Shown here: positions 1 to 9,486 of the stretch, piece by piece
Position numbering within the stretch: position 1 is the first letter of the stretch
How the letters are laid out: every line of letters starts with the position of its first letter
Assembly (NCBI GenBank): GCA_900088475.1
Contig: FLMG01001436.1
Location: forward strand, 47,721 to 111,720
Source of the DNA: Hyphochytrium catenoides
Lineage: Eukaryota; Sar; Hyphochytriomycetes; Hyphochytriales; Hyphochytriaceae
Direction: 5' to 3'
DNA length: 64,000 nucleotides
Position numbers and translations under genes: made by a program
Notes under the pieces: generated by a model
Told to the model about the DNA's origin: nothing
Databases searched by the model: none
Seen by the model: only the letters and a program-made list of their open reading frames with translations

Positions 1-895
1 CATTATGCTTCTACTTAGCGGATCTCCCACAGGGCCATCACTCCCGTCTCTGGAGCATATTCCTCCCAAACCAGAAGTCTACTTCGTCTTCGATGCCATC
101 AAGCTTGAGCCAGCTCTTCAGAAGATAATAGAGCTTAACAAATCCAGCCCCCCACCTCCAGTCGTGCTGACGGAAGACCAGCTTACCACACTCAAGGACA
201 CAGTTGATGTTCTTCAGGCGACATCGCGATGGCATGCTTCAGAATTTAGCGGACAACAGGTTAACGTACTCGCGGTTCTGGCTCTCCAGTGGCCTTTGGA
301 AAAGCTGTTCCCCGTAGTGGACCTCCTGCGAGTTCTTGCAATTCATCCTCAAGGAGCGGCGACGCTTGTTAGTCATCCCTCAAACTTATTGCAAAGGATT
401 GTCTCCCTTTCACAGGAGACAGAAGCCCCCATGGCCATTTCTTTACTCTCCCTAAGAGTCCTGGCCAATCTCTTTTCGAACGGGAAATCAAGGCCAGAGG
501 TCCTCGCAAGTGTCTCTAGATCGGAATATCTAATTTCCATAAGGCACTTGTCAAGTCATCCCAACAAGAATGTGCGCCTCTCTCTAGCTACTCTGCTCTT
601 CAACATGAGCATCGCTGTTAAGGAGAGTGGGAAAGAAGATCACATGCTCACGCAGAAGGAAATGCTTTCGCTTGCAAGTTCTACAATCCGGAACTCACGT
701 GAAGATGAAGACATCATCTATCGCTCAACAGTAGCGATAGGGACGTCTTTCTACTATAATGGCCCGTGCCCTGAAGAGCTGCAGAGCGAATTGTTGGCGC
801 TAACAGAACTGGTCGAGGGCCTAGGCGGTTCTTCCAGATTGCAGGGAGTGTGCCAGGATTTGCGAGCTTTGACAAACTATTTGAGCAGAAGATGA
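1..895 (+). CDS. PUL-domain protein (PLAA/Doa1/Ufd3-like), 3' part
   Basis: The reading frame is already open at the window start and ends at 893-895, so this is the C-terminal exon of a gene beginning upstream. The visible roughly 296 residues are an alpha-helical armadillo-like PUL domain. Segments matching PLAA from memory include YFVFDAIKLE at the domain start, LTEDQL, a conserved VVDLLRVLAIHP helix and NKNVRLSLATLLFNMS. In the PLAA/Doa1/Ufd3 family this domain follows WD40 repeats and a PFU domain and binds the C-terminus of Cdc48/p97 in ubiquitin recycling and lysosomal or proteasomal quality control. The WD40 and PFU parts lie outside the window, so the full architecture is inferred. 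The stop is followed by AT-rich sequence with no further coding signal. Confidence 0.8.
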   Translation, partial: IMLLLSGSPTGPSLPSLEHIPPKPEVYFVFDAIKLEPALQKIIELNKSSPPPPVVLTEDQLTTLKDTVDVLQATSRWHASEFSGQQVNVLAVLALQWPLEKLFPVVDLLRVLAIHPQGAATLVSHPSNLLQRIVSLSQETEAPMAISLLSLRVLANLFSNGKSRPEVLASVSRSEYLISIRHLSSHPNKNVRLSLATLLFNMSIAVKESGKEDHMLTQKEMLSLASSTIRNSREDEDIIYRSTVAIGTSFYYNGPCPEELQSELLALTELVEGLGGSSRLQGVCQDLRALTNYLSRR

Positions 896-1141
896 GAAAA
901 GAATTAAATCAAGGCAAAGTAACGACATCACTGATCCTTAAACTATCGAGCAGTGCTAAAATTGTGAGCCTTTTGTTGATCCTTTGGCCAACCTTCAGTC
1001 TCTGCATATTCGCGCTCCTGCAACAGCAAACCAGAGAGATTGACAGCTGCCAGCACCATCAACTAGCCTTAAGAATATTTGACGAGCTATAATCTGCCAC
1101 GCTATGGCACTTGAAGTGTTCTGGCCGTCCCGGACCTAGAG

Positions 1142-2545
1142 TTAGTCAAGCTCCTCTACCCTCTTTCCTGCCCACGACTCATCAGGAGCAATGGCAGAGA
1201 CTAGGGCCTCGACCTCTTCTACGAGCATGCTGTGACTAACCTCTTTGGCGACTAACTGTGCACGCAGAGTAGAGACTTCAGCTCTTTGCTGGCGCTTTAA
1301 CTGCCGTTCCAGGGCTTGAAAGCGGCTATAGGTCCGTAGATGCTGCTTTTCTCGCTGCTCCGCCTCCGCTGTCAGTCTTCGGTTCTGCTCCTGTTCCACC
1401 TTGAGCCGCTCTCTTAGGTCCGCTTCCGTATACATCAATGAAGAGATGGTTTTTTGGAGGCAGAGAATTGCGTCCCCGTCTTCCTGTCTACTAGCCCTTT
1501 CCGCCATTAGCTGCCTTCGAAGGTCGATGATCTCCGCTTCGCTGGACTCCAAGGAAATGCCCAACAGATCCGTCTGTGACCAATCGTCTCGGTTCCCGAC
1601 GGCCATCGAAAGGCTTTCAGAGTGCATCGCCGGATATTTTTTCTGTAAAGCGAGAGAGAGAACCAGCAGCTTGAGCTCCTCTATTTCCATCGAGTGTGCT
1701 CGGAGTTTCGTTTCCATAGTTCCATTGGCGAAGCGGAGTCGGCGAAGGGCTTGGCGCAGACGCGCTACTTCAGTCCTTAGTCTCTGCTCTGGCTCTTCGT
1801 CTTCTTCGATTGCATCTCCACGTCCTCCCTCACTACCACTCTCTTCGCCCTTTTCATCCTCCGCACCCTGGCTTGCGCTATATTCACTATCATTATTCCA
1901 ATCCTCACCAGCGCTGTTCTGGTCGCCGCTCTCCTTTTCTTCTTCTTCATTACATCTCTCGCTAGCCTCTCGCTCTTGCGTCTCTTCATTACTATCTCTC
2001 TCAACCTCTGTCTGACCTCTCTCCCCTGAGTAAACATCGACTTCACATCGACGACCCACGGTCTCTGGCTTTTGTCGTTGGTCTTGTTGGAGTCGCTCAA
2101 TCGCCTTGTAAGTCTGTTTGTAACGATGCTTTTTGTGACCTTTGCCTTCCTTGCCTGTTCCCGAGCTCCGATTTGCTTTCTTTTGTGCCATCGGCTCTCC
2201 CTGTCCTCTGCATGTCACTCTTTCTTTTCCCTTGCCAGGAACACTAGGTCCCATATTCGGCCTTTCTGTAAGCGGTGCGGTGAAATTCTCCTGTACGCGG
2301 AACAGCAAGCATACAAGGACTGAAGGACTCATTAGGAGAGTTGGAAGACCTATCGCCCATCTGTACCACTGACTGAAGATTGAGAGGACCATGATGGCCA
2401 TCATCCAGCAGTCGATCATGCTGCTGACTTTGGATGCGGTGGCAGTGGCATACTGCTTGCAGTCGACGATGAGTAGAGCAATGCATATGACTTCGGGCAT
2501 ATGATGATGCGAACACAGAAAGTCGCTGCGGATAAGGAGTGACAT
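1142..2545 (-). CDS. Acidic coiled-coil protein of unknown function
   Basis: A single open frame of 467 codons runs from an ATG at 2545 to a TAA at 1142-1144. No family was recognised. The first 90 residues include three hydrophobic stretches (about residues 17-28, 43-57 and 64-84). A basic patch rich in Lys follows at about 119-145, then a long Glu/Asp/Ser-rich segment at about 165-255, then heptad-rich sequence from about 255 to 460 that should form coiled coils. The hydrophobic N-terminus may be fortuitous. A start at the internal ATG at 2191 (MAQKKANRSS) would give a soluble basic-acidic coiled-coil protein, and the GC-rich, strongly biased composition begins there. An upstream exon is also possible. 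Neither start can be settled from sequence alone. Confidence 0.55.
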   Translation of the reverse strand: MSLLIRSDFLCSHHHMPEVICIALLIVDCKQYATATASKVSSMIDCWMMAIMVLSIFSQWYRWAIGLPTLLMSPSVLVCLLFRVQENFTAPLTERPNMGPSVPGKGKERVTCRGQGEPMAQKKANRSSGTGKEGKGHKKHRYKQTYKAIERLQQDQRQKPETVGRRCEVDVYSGERGQTEVERDSNEETQEREASERCNEEEEKESGDQNSAGEDWNNDSEYSASQGAEDEKGEESGSEGGRGDAIEEDEEPEQRLRTEVARLRQALRRLRFANGTMETKLRAHSMEIEELKLLVLSLALQKKYPAMHSESLSMAVGNRDDWSQTDLLGISLESSEAEIIDLRRQLMAERASRQEDGDAILCLQKTISSLMYTEADLRERLKVEQEQNRRLTAEAEQREKQHLRTYSRFQALERQLKRQQRAEVSTLRAQLVAKEVSHSMLVEEVEALVSAIAPDESWAGKRVEELD

Positions 2546-3843
2546 CGGATCTTTGGTAGACGCTAAGAGGAGGGGGATTCCGAGATGTGCTTGGCAGGTT
2601 GAACTGTCTATATGCTGGTGGCGCTGTGCTCGGCAGAGCTTCGGCTCAACGCTAGGAATACTCTGACTCCCTTATCTCTTCCTGAACTCGCCCACACTCT
2701 CGACCGCTCTGTATCTCTGGCACACACCCCACAGAGGTCTCCTAGTCCTTGTTCGCTCTATCTGCGGAGTTTGTCTCTCTTTCTTTAGGTCGTTAACCTG
2801 TCTCTTTCACGAAGAGATATTGGTTCAAGTGTCCACGTGTTGGAATATTTAATATACGCACAGAAATCCAGGCAGGATGACTCTAACATGGGCACTCGGT
2901 AGTCGTCCTTCCTTACAACCTTTACATACTGAGCTATTCTAATCAGTTAGTACTCCTCCTAAGCAGCAGCAGCAAGGAGAAGTACGAGTCAACAATCCTT
3001 TCGCGTGGGGGGAAGAAGTGGCGTGAGCCATCATATAAAGAGCAAGAGCGTTCTGCCATAACGCTCTCTTCTATCGTCGTTTGGCCTCGGACTGCCTACC
3101 TGCTTCATAACTAGGCGAACCCCATCCAACTAGCACGGGGACCTCTGAAGTCAACCACGGTTGCATAGTGACTAACTAAGACTAGCCAGAAGCTTCGGAC
3201 TGGAGGAGGTAGATGGACCACGGGATTGCAGGCGCCAGGCAGAGGAGAAGGGTCCAGAGGTGTCAAGAGAGCAGCTCTGATGATTGAGTGAAGGTGAAAG
3301 GATGGGCCTGCGGCTGGTGGTGACGGTACAGCTGTGACCTTTGACAGCTTCTGACCTCTCTGTCACGATAAATCCAAGTCTAATGGAGTTCTGCCTATAA
3401 ATGCTTACTTATACTTGTACACACATGAAAGCAGGAGGCATTGGTACCGACCGGTACTTGTAGATCTGTACTTACAGTACTTGTGCTTGCCATAAGGTAT
3501 CTCCGTTAGCGGCTCTCTGGCTTCTGATGTTTGTTGAGCTTCTGATGTGAGTGAGAGGAAGGATCAACGCCGAAGAAAAACCTTCAGATAGAACGAGAGA
3601 AGCAAGCTCCAAGGCTTGTCGCGGGCTGTCAGGGCAGACCAAAGCAGTGGCAGAACCATCATCAATCGGGTCTTCCGCTAACTGTCGCCCTCAAACTAGC
3701 TATCTCACATGGCAGCATTCTAGTAAAGGCTTTAGCTGGTCGGGTCAGCCCGGCGTTGCGTCTGCTGGTTGTGCATCCAATTCGGTGTTTCGCATGAGTT
3801 AGGAGGATCGGGTCATTGTTAGCTGTGGTTGGGTTAAAGACGA
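2546..3843. other. Intergenic region without recognised gene
   Basis: About 1.3 kb between the coiled-coil gene and the serpin. Short open frames occur at 3172-3366 (minus) and 3551-3802 (plus), but they are low in similarity and lack family motifs. A local cluster of GTACTTGT/GTACTTAC-type short repeats lies at about 3453-3485. It presumably holds the promoter of the serpin gene and perhaps of the coiled-coil gene. No tRNA or other RNA gene was seen. Confidence 0.4.
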
Positions 3844-5586
3844 ATGAGCTCTCACCAGGATATCACCTGCGATCACTGCCACCAGAAGCCTATTGTGGGT
3901 ACGCGCTTTAAGTGCGGAAACTGTCCTGACTATGATCTCTGTGAACGCTGCATTCCCAGTGCGAGAAGCATTCACGATGCTTCTCACTGTTTCCTCTATC
4001 TTGACCGCCCCACGCCACTGAGGTTGCCTGCACCAGCGCTCTCCATTGAGTTCTACCCACCAGCCCAAACTCTGCATATGGCTAAGCCCGCCCCTCAGGC
4101 AAACGTCCGGAATTCAGCTGCTTTTTCCTATCAGGCTCCAGCGCCACTTGCCACGGGACATCACAGCTCTTCGCTCTCCTTCATTGACAGAGGTCAAGCG
4201 TCCTCTGTTAATCCGCGGAGTTACACCTTAAGATCCCTAGCACCGCAAGATCTGTCTGCGGTCGTTACCAGTTCAACATTAGCTTCCTCTGTACGAAGAT
4301 TCGCCCTTCGCCTCCTGCACCAACTATCGCAGCCACATCAGAGGCCGAGGCCACCGCAAGAATCTTTCATTGTCTCTCCTCTGAGTATCTGGCTTGCTCT
4401 AGGAGTCATGGCTTTGGGCGCAAGAGGTCAAACCTACAAAGAAATGTCTTCGGCTTTATACTTTGGAAATTCTAAGGCGGTGCAACAGTCTTCACTCTCA
4501 GAAGTCGAGAGAGAGTGCACAAAGGAAGATATAATTGTCTATGTGCGGGCTATCAAGGGGCGGTATGCCCCTTTGAGCTCAGCCAACCAGAGTTCGGCAC
4601 TATCTCTGCGCTTGGACACTGCAACTGCTTTTATTGCTCCAGATACATTTCCCATATCTATGCACTTTCGGGACGAGGTCTGTGACAAAGCTTTTGGGGC
4701 AGAGATATTCCAGGGCCGAGGAGTCCTGCAGCCCAACATTGTCAACACTTGGGTCTCCTCTCGCACCAAGGGTCTTATCCCTTCTCTGCTTGAAGGGCCT
4801 CTCCATATAGAAACAGCCTTTGTCATTCTAAATGCGGTCTATTTGAAGGGAAAGTGGAGGCACCCCTTCCCAAAGCGCAACACACATTCATCCATATTCT
4901 ACCCGCAAAACCCGGCCATGTCGACTGTAGGCGGTAAAGATTGTCAGATGATGTACCAAGAAAGCGCATCCTTGTCCTACTTTGAGACTGAGGCCGTCCA
5001 AGCCCTCCGTCTGCCTTACATTAGCACAACAGACTCGCAAGGTGACTTCGGCCAATCTCTTCCGTCCGTTATTGCTTACCCTCCTCATTTGAGTGCCGTT
5101 GTTCTCCTGCCCAAGCCTCCGCATTCTGTATGTGCTCTGCTGGAAATCTTGCAATCCGACTCTACCGCCTACACCGAGGTCCTCGCTGGACTTCGGGTTG
5201 AACAAGGAGAAGAGAAATCACTGGTTCAGCTTTGGCTTCCTAAGTTTGAAGCTAGATATCGGACAACCTTGAGAGATCCCTTAACAAGGATGGGCATGGC
5301 TGAGGCGTTCCACCACTCTGCAGACTTCTCAGACATGCTAAACCCGGTCAATATAGGGGACGAGAGGGCAGCTCTGGGTATTGGAGAGATTATCCACGAA
5401 GCGTATATTAACGTCGACGAGGAGGGAACTGAGGCCGCAGCTGCGACTGCAGTTGTTTGCTTTGGAGCGGCGGCTCCACGCACTCCTCCTCGAACGGTAA
5501 AGATGCGGATAGACCATCCCTTTTTATTCCTTGTAGTGGATGATGATACGGGAGATGTATTGTTTGGTGGGCTCATGAGGTTGTAA
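3844..5586 (+). CDS. Serpin with N-terminal ZZ zinc finger
   Basis: An uninterrupted frame of 580 residues starts at ATG 3844. Residues 8-50 form a textbook ZZ zinc finger: C9-x2-C12, C24-x2-C27, C33-x2-C36 and a histidine pair H44/H48, with RFKCGNCPDYDLCERC at the core. A Pro/Ser-rich linker follows to about residue 145. The rest is a full serpin fold, including FIVSPLSIWLAL near its start, a breach/shutter region, and the C-terminal DHPFLFLVVDDDTGDVLFGG. The reactive-loop hinge EEGTEAAAATAVV matches the inhibitory consensus, so this is probably an active protease inhibitor. The loop is about six residues longer than in alpha-1-antitrypsin, so the P1 site is ambiguous: Ala by counting, or Arg in APRTPPR. 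No signal peptide is present, which suggests an intracellular inhibitor. The gene is intronless, unlike most of its neighbours. Confidence 0.9.
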   Translation: MSSHQDITCDHCHQKPIVGTRFKCGNCPDYDLCERCIPSARSIHDASHCFLYLDRPTPLRLPAPALSIEFYPPAQTLHMAKPAPQANVRNSAAFSYQAPAPLATGHHSSSLSFIDRGQASSVNPRSYTLRSLAPQDLSAVVTSSTLASSVRRFALRLLHQLSQPHQRPRPPQESFIVSPLSIWLALGVMALGARGQTYKEMSSALYFGNSKAVQQSSLSEVERECTKEDIIVYVRAIKGRYAPLSSANQSSALSLRLDTATAFIAPDTFPISMHFRDEVCDKAFGAEIFQGRGVLQPNIVNTWVSSRTKGLIPSLLEGPLHIETAFVILNAVYLKGKWRHPFPKRNTHSSIFYPQNPAMSTVGGKDCQMMYQESASLSYFETEAVQALRLPYISTTDSQGDFGQSLPSVIAYPPHLSAVVLLPKPPHSVCALLEILQSDSTAYTEVLAGLRVEQGEEKSLVQLWLPKFEARYRTTLRDPLTRMGMAEAFHHSADFSDMLNPVNIGDERAALGIGEIIHEAYINVDEEGTEAAAATAVVCFGAAAPRTPPRTVKMRIDHPFLFLVVDDDTGDVLFGGLMRL

Positions 5587-6214
5587 CGCGGAAACAGCTT
5601 CTGACACCGACTAAAAGACGCAGACTACAATGGTTGATAGTGAAAGGCTGAGCTGAAGCAATCGGCTAGACAAGAGCCGCGTCTCCTTCTTGGAGTTTTG
5701 CCGTGACGTGGGTTCATTGATCAGAAGCCAACCTAGGTTCAATATTCTCGCTTGGAAGACAGTCGGTGGTTGTACTGGATTAAAGCTGATAGTGAAGGAT
5801 GAGTCCGAAGTGCCAGGAACTGTGTAGTCTGAAGTGTCAGATAGTGGTCTTCCACAGCCGTGGAGAGATGTCTCAGCAAAGTCAAGGTCTAGACGCGGTA
5901 AAGTTACGCAAGCCCCTTCGGAGAAGTGGTGATGGCTCGGTATTGGGGAAGCCCTTCTTCTTTCGTCTGTAGGCAGCCTCAAGGGTCAAAAGCATAGAAG
6001 CGACCGTTGCAGCATCGGCAATCCCATCTCCAACAAAAGTACTGCCCGTTTGGTCAGCGACGCCTGTTAAGCTGTTGATAGCCAACCTCCTCAACCATTT
6101 TGTAATGATATCTGGGGTGGACTCCGGGCAAAGCCCATGACGTTACGCCGACCGGGAAGGATAGCTGTGACCACCACCATTCTTAGCAGCAGATATTGTG
6201 CATTGAGTAACGTC
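5587..6214. other. Intergenic spacer between convergent genes
   Basis: About 630 bp between the serpin stop and the stop of the minus-strand IQ/WW gene. Minus-strand frames at 5611-5982 and 5882-6094 have no recognised domain and are not linked to the IQ/WW gene by good splice sites. The sequence probably holds both 3' untranslated regions. Confidence 0.4.
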
Positions 6215-8877
6215 TCAATCCTCAGCGAGGTCTTCGTCGCCCAAAAGGATTGGCTTTTTCCATTGGGCCTCCCTAGTCCGCTTGTGATAGTAATAGTAAC
6301 GCCCAGATTCCTTATCAAAGACTTTGTCGTAGGTCTGTCGGACGAGCTGTCGGGCATCAGTTTGGGCCTTCCGCATCCGGCACAAAGACTGAATCTGCTT
6401 CCAGACGACTTTCAGATACAAGACTGATGATGTGGCTGAATCAGTGCTTGGACTCAAGCATTCTTACCTTTGCAGCGGCTGTGTCAGTGTTCAGCTCCAC
6501 CATCTGGCTCTTCCGACTCTTTTTGGCTTTCAGGTTTTCCTGTAGCTGAAAGTCTTCGATGTCCAGGTTGCGGAAGACCTTCGGTTTCTCCCAGGTCGAC
6601 TAACGGGGGATGATAAGTCCAATAATCGAGAGTCGTTAGAAGAGGGCCCAGGCTTAAGAGATATAAAGAAATATGTAAAGCAGCACATCTTAATCAGCAA
6701 GAGATCTACCCTCCCCAGCGTGTTCGTTGACACTGCCCTTACCTCCTTCGTCTTCGCATTGTAGTAGTAAAACAGGCCCGTTCTTGGATCTTTTAGCTTT
6801 TGAAAGGAGGAACTGTAAGGGTAGGAGGGGCATCATATAGAGGAGCGTCCAGCGATAAGTCTCAAGCCAGCAGAACAATCGCGTTAAACACGGAGTACAA
6901 ACGCACCAGAGCAATCTCCGAAACTTCGTTTTTGCTAAGTTTCCTTCCAGAGCCGAGACTATTTTCCTGAAGCCAATGTTTGGGAATGATGAGAACACGA
7001 CAGAGAAAGAGAGACAATGCCCGCAAGTCACGGAGTCACGAAGAAGTGCCGCAAACTGGCATAAAGAATCCGTACAAAGGAACTGAGTGATGCCTCTAAC
7101 TCTGGAGATAGAAGTAGAAGGCCGAATCTTCCCTACCTGACCGCCAGTTCTGGATTTTTTACGAGGAAGAGGTAACGTGCTTGTCGTTGAGGGTTAAAGT
7201 ATCTCAGATGCGCTATGCCCCGAGGCCTTGCCCACTGGGACTTGCCTGTTTTAATGCTATAGAAATATTCTGGCGTTCCTCGTTCAGCGTTAGCCGGGAC
7301 ACACTGATAAGTTTGAAGAAGGAGACGCAGTCGCTCACGATAGGCTGTCTTTTTTCTGTAGAGGCATTGAATCATCACAGCCGCTCGGTTGTAGTCCGAT
7401 GCTCCCAAAGGGTAGCGGAAGAGAGAGATGTTACTAGTCCCCGGTCTCAGAGGTGGTCTCTTGGAGGAGTTGGAGATAGAGGACAGACTGGCATCAGTCT
7501 GAGCCGTAGTGGCTCGTGCGGGCGGCTCTCTAGCTTCATTGGGTGTTGACGTTCCCTCTGGCAATGGTGGTGGAAGGTCTTGGCTAACACCCGTCAGACC
7601 CTTCATTATGCTTCACATAGAGAGAACACCGATTTCAATAGACATAGACAGATGAAGGGTGAGGGGTAAGCATCGCCTCTGTGAGCGATTCAGTGGTAAA
7701 TACAAGCACTTGCTTCATACCGTAGGCTTTCCTCTGCCTTATACATTTTCGCTAGTGCCTGTCTAACAGCCTCAGTGTTTTGTTTGAGCTCTTTTTCCAG
7801 GGACTTGGCCCTGCTGTTTGAGGAAGTGAGAATTCGAAGCCTGACCGACCCTCTGCTCTTAAGTATGCGCATGTCGCCTTTCTCCATCACCTCCCTCACT
7901 TCAGCCGTTAGGGCTTGCACCTTCTGCACAGCTTCAACTCTAGTCTCGACTTGTTCCCTGCAGAGAAAGGAAGAGCGACATCTACTTAGGCCCAAATGGG
8001 GTACCCATGATCGTTTTGTATGCGACAGCGTACCGCTTAGACTTTCCGAGTCCAGACTCGCGCCACTCTTCAGTCTCTGTGAGAGGGCGAAAGATCGCCA
8101 GTTCACATTAGCTAAGTAACACATAACTAGAAAGCTGAAGAGATATTGGGTCAAGCGAGAGATCGTGGAGAGCTAAATGACGCTTGTGCCAGCTTAGAAA
8201 ACGTGGAACGCTTCTTACTGAGTTCTACTCTCACTTACCATCAACGTCCACCCAGCGATGTGGTTGGCGATGCCATGGATGACACTTTATAAAGCAGTCC
8301 TCACAGCAGAAACCTTTCGTTTTGGGCTGAAGCCTAAGAAGGGAGAATAACACTCATTAGGGTCATGTGGCCTATCTTGATAAGCACCGGCAGGTAGCTT
8401 ACTCTGCACAGCTAAAGCATTTCCTAGATGCAGGCTTTCCCTCACAGGTTACCCGCATGCTACAGAGAATCTAGGGATGGGATCATAGAAGGTTAGCCTT
8501 TGAGCTCAACCTTCAGAAAACACGCTAATGCAAGGGTGATGTAGCAGTCTTGAAGAGTTCAAGAGATATATGAGTTATTTCTCGAAGAGTTCAAGAGGTA
8601 TATGAGACTGACTTACCAGCTGTGGCTGTTCATCAAGACCCGCGGGATTGAGCTTGGGCAACTTTCCCGGATCCGTCTTTTTACTCTCAGCAGTTAGGAC
8701 TCTGCCAGCCTGGAGTGGTCTCCGGCGAGATATGGGTCTCCGAGAACTATGCTTGATAAACGCAAGAGGCTGTGGCAACGCTTCTTCTGGCCAAAGCGGA
8801 TAGACTGAAATGGAACCATCCGCTTCATAGTCTCCCTCAGAGGGAGCAATCATCACAGGGAGCTCCTCCAGCGCCAT
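6215..8877 (-). CDS. Triple IQ-WW module protein with B-box-like zinc finger
   Basis: Nine exons join in phase from ATG 8877 to TGA 6215: 8877-8617, 8470-8403, 8333-8239, 8111-7721, 7583-7137 (its acceptor could instead be at 7610), 6966-6907, 6812-6743, 6599-6468 and 6394-6215, about 567 residues. Exons 2 and 3 encode a Cys/His cluster (CFSCAE, then KGFCCEDCFIKCHPWHRQPH) like a B-box or related zinc finger. A coiled-coil stretch with VEAVQKVQALTAEVREVME follows. Three consecutive modules then each pair an IQ-like calmodulin-binding helix with a WW domain: AAVMIQCLYRKKTAYR with YFYSIKTGKSQWARP; IVSALEGNLAKTKFRRLL with GLFYYYNAKTKESTWEKP; and AAAKIQSLCRMRKAQ with YYYYHKRTREAQWKKP. The second WW domain and the third IQ motif are both split by introns. 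The product probably binds calmodulin or centrin and proline-rich ligands. Role unknown, possibly in cytoskeleton or cilium. Confidence 0.82.
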
Positions 8878-9486
8878 CCTGGCCTATCCTTACGGCCAAG
8901 AACACCTCAGACCAAGCTCTCTTTTATCTCCTACCGACGATGCCTCGTAAGAAGAACCTGAATAGGCTCTCTCGCCAAAGTGCTCGCTAGTCGGCCGCGC
9001 TGTCCGGCCAACAATGATCTTCAGATGGGCGAAGGCTCGCGGTCCGATGAGCTTTGATCGCCGGTCGTCGCGCAATGTCAGCATTTGTCAAGTGCGTGGT
9101 AGTAGTGCGATGGCGTTTGTTCTTGTGAATAGGCTGTAGCCTTGTTTGTAACGTCCTAGTCGTCAGCTTGATTTATAATCGCTGCCGTTTGATTATCATC
9201 ACGTGGTGGTGATGGATTTTCCCGCCAAAGTCTAGAGAACTCCCGCCATCTACACTTTGGAGTTGCCGCTTCCTGTCCGCTCTGTCCTTGGTTCTCATAC
9301 AGACTTGAAAGGACGATGATCTCTGGAGAGTAAGATGATCTCTCTGTGGGTCAGACATCTGGATAGAAAGAGCGAATTGATGAAGAAGGGTTTCCCTCTG
9401 GTAGTCTCACAAGTCGTCTCTGGAAAGAGAGATCACCTATAGAAGTCGCGGTGTTTGAAGTCAAAGAGGCGGATCTTCCAAGCATC
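8878..9486. promoter_or_regulatory. Divergent intergenic region
   Basis: About 610 bp separates the start codons of the minus-strand IQ/WW gene (8877) and the plus-strand MCMBP gene (9487), so it should contain both promoters. No canonical TATA box or repeated operator was recognised. Small open frames here (8890-9084, 9173-9358) have no family signature. Confidence 0.4.

Noticed and set aside
1401-2015. Plus-strand frame of 204 codons opposite the coiled-coil gene
   Set aside because: Ser/Arg-rich antisense shadow of the Glu/Asp-rich minus-strand frame.
4539-5576. Several minus-strand frames under the serpin gene
   Set aside because: Antisense shadows; the plus strand has a complete, recognisable protein.
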